A program made the translations under genes and the position numbers. 63,966 nucleotides of DNA from Alistipes sp. (GTDB lineage: Bacteria; Bacteroidota; Bacteroidia; Bacteroidales; Rikenellaceae). This document shows positions 58,460 through 63,966 of this stretch, in pieces. The stretch covers positions 1 through 63,966 of the forward strand of contig JAIDUK010000004.1 of the NCBI GenBank assembly GCA_029060215.1. Reading direction: 5' to 3'. The notes below the pieces were generated by a model, which did no database searches, had not been told where the DNA came from, and worked only from the letters and a program-made list of their open reading frames with translations. Each line of letters starts with the position of its first letter. The first letter of the stretch is position 1.

Positions 58460-61306
58460 ATGACGACGCCGGGATTTCTGGAAGAAGCGGCCCGCGACCT
58501 CTATGCACGCTACGGCGAAGAGCTCGCCGAGCGCCACGTGCTCTTTCCGTCGCGGCGCGCGCGCCTGTTCTTCACCGATGCGCTGAGCCGCATCGCCGAC
58601 CGGCCGATGTGGCAGCCGACGTGGTGCACCATCGACGACCTGATGCACGAAATCTCGGGGCTCGAAACGGGCGACCGCCTGCGGCTGATCGCCGAACTCT
58701 ACAAGGTCTATTCGCACTACCACGACGAACCTTTCGACAAATTCTACTTCTGGGGCGAACTGCTCCTCGGCGACTTCGACACCATCGACAAATACCGCAT
58801 CGACGCCGCGCAGCTCTTCCGCAACCTGTCGGAAATCAAGGAGCTGGAAGCCGACATATCGTACCTGACGCCCGCCCAGCTGCAAATTCTGAACTTCTGG
58901 TCGTCGCTCGGCCCCGAAGCCGACCTGTCGGAAGAAAAACGCCGCTTTCTGGCGATCTGGAAGACGCTGGGACCCATCTACGCCCGCTACCGCGAACAGC
59001 TGGCGCAGCTGGGCATAGCCTATGGCGGGATGGTCCAGCGCGCCGCCGCCGAGAAGATCGAAGCGGGCGAATACACGCCCCCGGAACCGCGGCGCTACGT
59101 AGTGGCGGGGTTCAACGCCCTGTCGGAATGCGAGAAAGTCCTGTTCCGATTTTTGGCGACGACGGCCGAAACCGACTTCTACTGGGACTACGACGACTAT
59201 TATAAGGAAAACCCCGAACAGGAAGCGGGGATGTTCGTACGCGAAAACATGGCGCTTTTCCCGCCGCGCGCCGAACTTTCGCACAACGGCATGGCCCAGC
59301 CGAAGGAACTGACCGTTGTTTCGACCGTATCGAACGCCGTGCAATGCAAATACGCAGCGGAAATCCTGCGCGAATATGCCCGGCAGGCACCTTTGGACAA
59401 ACGGACGGCCGTGGTGCTGACCGACGAAAACCTGCTGCTGCCGCTGCTCTATGCCCTGCCCGAAGAAGCGGGCAAGGTCAACGTGACGATGGGCTATCCG
59501 CTCCGGCAGACGCTGGCCTACACCTTCGTGGAACGGCTCGTGGCGCTGCAATCCCGCCGCCGCGGCAAGGGCGGCAAAACGGCGTTCTACCACGCCGATG
59601 CCACGGGCCTGCTGAACCATCCCTACGTTGCGAGCTGCGACGAAGCGCTTACGCGCCAACTCGCCGAACAGATCGTCGGCGAACGCCGGATTTCGGTGGA
59701 TGCCGCGTGGCTGGGGCGCAACGACCTGCTGCGGACCCTTTTCCGGCCGGCCGAGAGCTGGCAGGAACTCTCCGACTGGCTGCTGGAAACGATCGGCGCG
59801 ACGGCCCGCATCCCCTATGCCGGCGACGACGCGGCGCAGCGGACCGAATTCATGGCGGTCATGGCCGAAGAGATCGTCAAACTGCGCAACTCGCTCGAAA
59901 ACTGCGACATATCCATCGAAACGGATGTCTATGCCTCGCTGCTGCGCCGCCACCTGCAAACGCACCGCATCCCCTTCGAAGGCGAACCGCTGGAAGGGTT
60001 GCAGGTGATGGGGATTCTGGAGACCCGCAACCTCGATTTCGAGAACGTCGTCATCCTCTCGATGAACGACGACAACTTCCCGGGCAACCGCATGGCACAG
60101 GCGTCGTTCATCCCCTACAACCTGCGGGCGGCCTTCTCGCTGCCCACGCCCGAACACCACGAAGGGGTCTACGCCTACTATTTCTACCGGCTCATCCAGC
60201 GGGCGCGGCGCATACACCTGCTCTACTGCTCCCGGGCCGATGAAAAATCGACGGGCGAACCGAGCCGCTACATCTATCAGCTCGACTACGAGAGCGGAAT
60301 CCCCGTGAAGCGAATCGAGGTGGGGGTCGATGTCAATCTGGCGCAAACCGCGCCGGTCGAAGTCGCCAAAGACGCGCGGACGCTGGAGCGGCTGGAACGC
60401 TTCGTCGACCCCGACAGCCCGGCCACCCTCTCGCCGACGGCCTTTTTCCGCTACGTAGCCTGCCCGCTGCGCTTCTACTTCCATTCGGTGGCGCGGCTCT
60501 CCCCGGAAAACGAGGTGAGCGAAGAAGTCGACGCCCCGATGTTCGGCACCATTCTCCATGCGGCGGCCCAGAAGCTCTACGGCCGCATCGTGGGCGAAGC
60601 GCATCCGGGCGAGACCCTGCGGGCGATGATCCGCACCGACGAAGCCGTACGTGCGGTGACCGAAGCGATCAACGAAAACTACCTGTGCGACGCCAACGCC
60701 ACGCCGGAAGACTATACGGGCAACCTACTGCTGGTCAAGGACATCGTGACGCGCTACCTGCGCGGCGGCATCATGCGCTACGACGCGGCGCACGACGCAT
60801 TCACCGCCACGGGGCTGGAACACGAAGTGAACTACGCATTCCCGTTCGAGGCGGCGGGCCGCAAACTCCGGCTCAAATTCGCCGGAATCGCCGACCGCAT
60901 CGACCGGCTCGACGACGGCACCCTGCGCGTGGTGGACTACAAAACGGGGGCGCCGCACCTCGAATTCGCAGGCGTGGAGAGCCTGTTTCACGGCGAGGGC
61001 AAACAACGCCTGTCCAACATTCTCCAGACCCTGCTCTACTCCATGATGCTCTACCATTCGCAGGGATGCGACGCCCGCCCGGCGCTCTACTATGTCCGCA
61101 ACATGCACCGCGAAGACTACGCCCCGGAACTGGACGACAAGCAGCTGGCACAGAAAGGGCTGCCCTACTCGGTCTATGCCCCCGTGTTCGAGGAGCTGCT
61201 GCGCGCCGCGCTGGCCGAGCTCTACGACCCGGCCGTTCCGTTCCGGCAGTGCGACGACCCCGACACCTGCAAATACTGCGATTTCAACGCCATCTGCAAG
61301 CGGTAA
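58460..61306 (+). CDS. AddB-like PD-(D/E)XK nuclease with Fe-S cysteines
   Basis: The 948-residue protein resembles AddB. The N-terminal helicase-like region begins RHVLFPSRRARLFFTD, where the Walker A lysine motif is absent, so it probably does not act as a motor. The nuclease has KFAGIADRIDRLDDGTLRVVDYKTG. Four cysteines fit an Fe-S cluster: one in YVACPLRFYF and three in CKYCDFNAIC at the end. It would pair with the AddA-like protein encoded divergently upstream. Confidence 0.85.
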   Translation: MTTPGFLEEAARDLYARYGEELAERHVLFPSRRARLFFTDALSRIADRPMWQPTWCTIDDLMHEISGLETGDRLRLIAELYKVYSHYHDEPFDKFYFWGELLLGDFDTIDKYRIDAAQLFRNLSEIKELEADISYLTPAQLQILNFWSSLGPEADLSEEKRRFLAIWKTLGPIYARYREQLAQLGIAYGGMVQRAAAEKIEAGEYTPPEPRRYVVAGFNALSECEKVLFRFLATTAETDFYWDYDDYYKENPEQEAGMFVRENMALFPPRAELSHNGMAQPKELTVVSTVSNAVQCKYAAEILREYARQAPLDKRTAVVLTDENLLLPLLYALPEEAGKVNVTMGYPLRQTLAYTFVERLVALQSRRRGKGGKTAFYHADATGLLNHPYVASCDEALTRQLAEQIVGERRISVDAAWLGRNDLLRTLFRPAESWQELSDWLLETIGATARIPYAGDDAAQRTEFMAVMAEEIVKLRNSLENCDISIETDVYASLLRRHLQTHRIPFEGEPLEGLQVMGILETRNLDFENVVILSMNDDNFPGNRMAQASFIPYNLRAAFSLPTPEHHEGVYAYYFYRLIQRARRIHLLYCSRADEKSTGEPSRYIYQLDYESGIPVKRIEVGVDVNLAQTAPVEVAKDARTLERLERFVDPDSPATLSPTAFFRYVACPLRFYFHSVARLSPENEVSEEVDAPMFGTILHAAAQKLYGRIVGEAHPGETLRAMIRTDEAVRAVTEAINENYLCDANATPEDYTGNLLLVKDIVTRYLRGGIMRYDAAHDAFTATGLEHEVNYAFPFEAAGRKLRLKFAGIADRIDRLDDGTLRVVDYKTGAPHLEFAGVESLFHGEGKQRLSNILQTLLYSMMLYHSQGCDARPALYYVRNMHREDYAPELDDKQLAQKGLPYSVYAPVFEELLRAALAELYDPAVPFRQCDDPDTCKYCDFNAICKR

Positions 61307-61312
61307 GACCCG

Positions 61313-61350
61313 GATTTCCGGCGCCCCGGCGAAAGCCCCGGCCGGAAATC
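61313..61350. terminator. Possible terminator after the AddB-like gene
   Basis: A 10-bp perfect stem (GATTTCCGGC with its complement) encloses an 18-base GC-rich loop. No T run follows. Confidence 0.35.
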
Positions 61351-61393
61351 GGCTGCTTCCCGACAGCGGGTCCCGACCAACCGAAAGCCCCGG

Positions 61394-61960
61394 CTACTTG
61401 TCGTCGAACTCCCGCAGCTCCCGAATCCGCTGCCGGAGCCGGACGATATGCGACCACTCGCCGCTCATGATGACTGCCAAGACTACGACACCGATACCCA
61501 GCCGGGCCATCATCTCCCACCACAAGCCATGCTCGCTGTAATAACCGGCCTCGCAGAAAATCACGCCCGACACCAAAACGGCTCCCAAAATAGCGGCGGC
61601 TATCATCATGCTCCGAGCAAAAGCCATATATCGCACCATATGCCGCTCCTTTTCGATCAGACTGCCGTCGCGCACCACCCGGCGGAACAACACGATTTCC
61701 CGCACCTGTCCCGACATGGCGCACGCAAGTATCCCCATGCCCAACCACATCCAAACGACAGGCAGCCGCATATGCTGGCAGAAAACCACCGTACACGGAA
61801 TCAACGCCGCTTCGAACAAAAGAAAGCAATAAAGCGTGCGCATGTAAGCATCCGTCTTGCGGTTCACGACACGCGCAAGTTCCTGACGACGAATCACCAA
61901 CTGCCGGTCGAGCCGCTGCGACAGCAGTTTCCAATCTTGTTTCAATTCTTCGAGTTCCAT
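61394..61960 (-). CDS. Four-helix membrane protein paired with the ECF sigma factor
   Basis: The 188-residue protein starts MELEELKQDWKLLSQRLDRQ, a soluble helix of the kind that anti-sigma domains use, then has four hydrophobic segments (TLYCFLLFEAALIPCTVVFC, VWMWLGMGILACAMSG, MMIAAAILGAVLVSGVIFC and MARLGIGVVVLAVIMSGEW) and a charged C-terminus. No known domain is recognised. It starts 11 bp after the sigma gene on the same strand, so it may be an anti-sigma factor or a sigma-linked sensor. Confidence 0.6.
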   Translation of the reverse strand: MELEELKQDWKLLSQRLDRQLVIRRQELARVVNRKTDAYMRTLYCFLLFEAALIPCTVVFCQHMRLPVVWMWLGMGILACAMSGQVREIVLFRRVVRDGSLIEKERHMVRYMAFARSMMIAAAILGAVLVSGVIFCEAGYYSEHGLWWEMMARLGIGVVVLAVIMSGEWSHIVRLRQRIRELREFDDK

Positions 61961-61971
61961 ACTATCCGCAT

Positions 61972-62448
61972 TTATCGGTTATACATTTTGCGCAGTTTCT
62001 CCCGGATGCGGCTCAACCGCACAGCCACGTTGTTCGCCTTGAGACCCGTAATTTCGGCTATCTCGTCGTAGCTGCGCTCTTCGAGCCACAACAGAATCAA
62101 CGCCTTGTCGAGCCGGCCCAGCCGACCGATCACGCGGTAGAGCTCGTCGATGCGCTCTCGCGTCTCGGACGGCTCCTCGTCCTTGATGTCGACCGTCAGG
62201 CGCACGCTTTGGGGCCGCCGCATCCGCCGCCGCACGAACGAGATGCAGGTATAGAGCGCCACCCGGTAGACCCAAGTAGCGGTTTTGCTCTCGCCCCGAA
62301 AGGCATCGAACCCGCGCCACAACGCCAACACCACCTCTTGGAAGTAGTCGTCGATACGGCTTCGGTCGGGCGCATACACCGAACACACCTTATAAATCAC
62401 CCGCTGATACTCCTCGATCAGCGCCACGAATCGTTGCTCCTTGTCCAT
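61972..62448 (-). CDS. RNA polymerase ECF-type sigma factor
   Basis: The 158-residue protein has sigma-70 region 2 (DYFQEVVLALWRGFDAFRGESKTATWVYRVA) with the expected acidic-aromatic pattern, and region 4 with an HTH (ERSYDEIAEITGLKANNVAVRLSRIREKL). The missing region 3 and short length define the ECF group. It is followed by the membrane protein gene, a likely regulator of it. Its target promoters are unknown. Confidence 0.92.
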   Translation of the reverse strand: MDKEQRFVALIEEYQRVIYKVCSVYAPDRSRIDDYFQEVVLALWRGFDAFRGESKTATWVYRVALYTCISFVRRRMRRPQSVRLTVDIKDEEPSETRERIDELYRVIGRLGRLDKALILLWLEERSYDEIAEITGLKANNVAVRLSRIREKLRKMYNR

Positions 62449-62516
62449 CGGCCATTCGTTTTATCCAATAGTCGCCCGGCACCCGGAAATATTACGCCCC
62501 GCGCGCAAAAAACACG

Positions 62517-62545
62517 AAAAAGCCGGAACCTCTTCGGCTCCGGCT
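62517..62545 (-). terminator. Rho-independent terminator of the rpsB-tsf operon
   Basis: A 10-bp stem with one mismatch closes a TCTTC loop; on the minus strand it is followed by TTTTTC. It lies 24 bp after the tsf stop. Confidence 0.75.
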
Positions 62546-62568
62546 CTCTCTATCGGGAAAACTGCGGA

Positions 62569-63399
62569 CTACTCGCCCAGCGCGAAACGCTTGTAAGCGA
62601 CGACCGTAGCGTCCTTGTCCGCCTTGCGGATGTACTCGGCGATGGTCTCCTTCTCGCCGACGACGCACTGGTTCAACAAGGTATTCTCCTCGAAAAACTT
62701 GCGCATCTTGCCCTCGGCGATCTTCTCGAGGATCTCATCGGGCTTGTTGGCGTTCTTGGGATCCTGCTTCATGGCCTCGACGGCGATCTGACGCTCGTGA
62801 GCCACCACGTCGGCGGGGCAGTCGGCCACGTCGATCGAGATGGGCGCCATGGCGGTAGCCTGCATGGCTACGGCGTGAGCGACCTCGGCGGGAACCTCCT
62901 TGTTGAAACCGAGCACCGTACCGAGCTTCTTGTTGAAGTGGACGTAAGCGGCGCAGTAGGGAGCCTCGATGCGGGCGTAGTAAGCCAACTCGATCTTCTC
63001 GCCGGTCTGGCCCGACTTCTCGGTCACCATCTCCTCGACGGTGTGGCCCTCGGCGTTCTTGGTGGCGAGCAACGCATCGCGGTCGGCAGCGTCCGAAGCG
63101 ACGGCGACGTCCAACATGGCGTTGGCCGAAGCGGCATACTCGGCGTTCTGAGCCACGAAGTCGGTCTCGCAGGCAAGGCAGAGGATATAAGCCTTGCCGC
63201 CCACGATCTTCGTAACGACGACGCCCTCGGTAGCCGTACGGTCGGCACGCTTGGCGACGACGAGCTTACCCTTCTCGCGGATGATATCCTGCGCACGGTT
63301 GTAATCGCCTTCCGCCTCGATGAGCGCCTTCTTGCAATCCATCATGCCGGCACCCGTCATCTTGCGGAGCTTCATTACATCGGCAGCTTTGATTTCCAT
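62569..63399 (-). CDS. tsf: Translation elongation factor Ts
   Basis: EF-Ts recycles EF-Tu by GDP release. The 276-residue protein begins MEIKAADVMKLRKMTGAGMMDCKKALIEAEGD; the signature TDFV is at residues 79-82 (CETDFVAQN). The core domains end in IAEYIRKADKDATVVAYKRFALGE. ATG 63399 gives the conserved N-terminus; an ATG 36 bp upstream does not. It is downstream of rpsB in the usual order, with a 150-bp gap. Confidence 0.97.
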   Translation of the reverse strand: MEIKAADVMKLRKMTGAGMMDCKKALIEAEGDYNRAQDIIREKGKLVVAKRADRTATEGVVVTKIVGGKAYILCLACETDFVAQNAEYAASANAMLDVAVASDAADRDALLATKNAEGHTVEEMVTEKSGQTGEKIELAYYARIEAPYCAAYVHFNKKLGTVLGFNKEVPAEVAHAVAMQATAMAPISIDVADCPADVVAHERQIAVEAMKQDPKNANKPDEILEKIAEGKMRKFFEENTLLNQCVVGEKETIAEYIRKADKDATVVAYKRFALGE

Positions 63400-63549
63400 A
63401 GTATTCAGAATTTTAAGATTTACGTTCAATTGCATGCTCCTACCCCGCCGGGCGGCCCGAACCGCATTCCGGCGACCGGCCCCTCGACCCGATCCAAGGA
63501 TCGCACCGAAGAACAGCGGTCGGCACCCGGACGTGGGAAAAAGCTCGTG

Positions 63550-63966
63550 TTACTCCTCCGTAGCGGCAGCTGCGGGCTCCTCGTAGGGAGTTTCGACAGC
63601 GGCGACGACCTCTTTGAGGGTCTCCTCCTCGGCATCGATCGAAGCCTTGACAGCCTTCTTGATGCGGGGCTTGGCCTCCTTCTTGGCAGCCTCGCCGGCA
63701 GCCTCGGCCTCTTGGGACTCCTTCTCTTTTTCGAGCTTGCGCTCCTCGAGACCCTCGGCCACGGCGGCGCACATGGCCTCTACGACCACGGCGATCGACT
63801 TGGCGGCATCGTCATTTGCAGGGATCACGTAATCAATGTCGGTCGGATCACAACAAGTATCAACCATTGCAAAGACGGGGATGCTCAGTCGCTTGGCCTC
63901 CTTGACGGCGTTGGCCTCCTTCTGAACGTCGACGACGAACAGAGCGGCGGGCAGACGCGTGAGGTC
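63550..63966 (-). CDS. rpsB: 30S ribosomal protein S2 (partial, N-terminus off the window)
   Basis: The visible 138 residues begin [21 protein letters not shown] and continue [30 protein letters not shown], the conserved S2 C-terminal half that ends in the 30S-binding region. A long, Ala/Glu-rich tail (about 60 residues after [11 protein letters not shown]) is longer than in E. coli. The upstream part lies beyond the right edge, and the gene precedes tsf as in most bacteria. Confidence 0.95.
   Translation of the reverse strand, partial: DLTRLPAALFVVDVQKEANAVKEAKRLSIPVFAMVDTCCDPTDIDYVIPANDDAAKSIAVVVEAMCAAVAEGLEERKLEKEKESQEAEAAGEAAKKEAKPRIKKAVKASIDAEEETLKEVVAAVETPYEEPAAAATEE

Overview
The window is a chromosomal segment of a GC-rich (about 60%) member of the Bacteroidales, most like an Alistipes-type gut anaerobe. 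The evidence is SusC/SusD/SusE outer-membrane proteins with a DUF6377 regulator, a hmuYRSTUV-type heme operon, Na+-translocating NQR, Bacteroidetes promoter elements (TTG, about 19-20 bp, TAnnTTTG) and the absence of Shine-Dalgarno sequences. The genus is an inference. No rRNA, CRISPR array, IS transposase or prophage gene was recognised.

Layout. 1-7.9 kb: a SusC-SusD-SusE-type nutrient uptake locus on the minus strand (susE runs off the left edge), with a membrane-anchored TPR/DUF6377 regulator. 7.9-15.2 kb: housekeeping genes (DUF1573 lipoprotein, nusB, DUF2795, cobalamin adenosyltransferase, BaiN-like flavoprotein, miaA, TspO, YbaK, HAD phosphatase). 15.3-18.6 kb: a large orphan Oar-like TonB receptor with a long hairpin-bearing leader. 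19-26.7 kb: transporters and channels (AI-2E family permease, variant potassium-channel-like protein, MscL, sodium:solute symporter, BASS-family transporter), a tRNA-Met, a biotin-dependent carboxyltransferase and a YqeY protein. 26.9-36.5 kb: a heme operon (calycin-like lipoprotein, HmuY, HmuR, CobN-like HmuS, membrane protein, ExbB-like protein, DUF2149 protein). 36.6-38.8 kb: DMT protein, HAD, YhiM-like protein. 38.8-44.6 kb: nqrABCDEF on the minus strand. 44.9-54.4 kb: tatD, tcdA, a TlpA-like lipoprotein, gpmI, alaS, two tandem M23 peptidases and a HAD. 54.5-61.3 kb: an AddA-like helicase-nuclease and an AddB-like nuclease flanking a DUF2807 protein. 61.4-63.97 kb: an ECF sigma factor with a membrane protein, then tsf and the C-terminal end of rpsB.

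How they work together. SusCDE would bind and import a glycan or related nutrient under control of the DUF6377 regulator. The hmu genes would capture heme at the surface (HmuY and possibly the calycin-like lipoprotein), import it through TonB-driven HmuR, and process it with the membrane-anchored chelatase-like HmuS. NQR builds the sodium gradient that the sodium-dependent symporters can use.

Most interesting signals: (a) nine-base C/G tracts inside the coding starts of the DUF6377 regulator and of the orphan TonB receptor, where either a +1 or a -1 slip gives early termination, so both look like on/off switches; (b) a two-domain calycin-like lipoprotein leading the heme operon, and a Met-rich insert in HmuS; (c) a family of REP-like palindromes in intergenic gaps, one with its arm amplified in tandem; (d) a TGTTA-N6-TAACA palindrome overlapping the likely nqr transcription start; (e) a perfect 15-bp hairpin in the TonB receptor leader.
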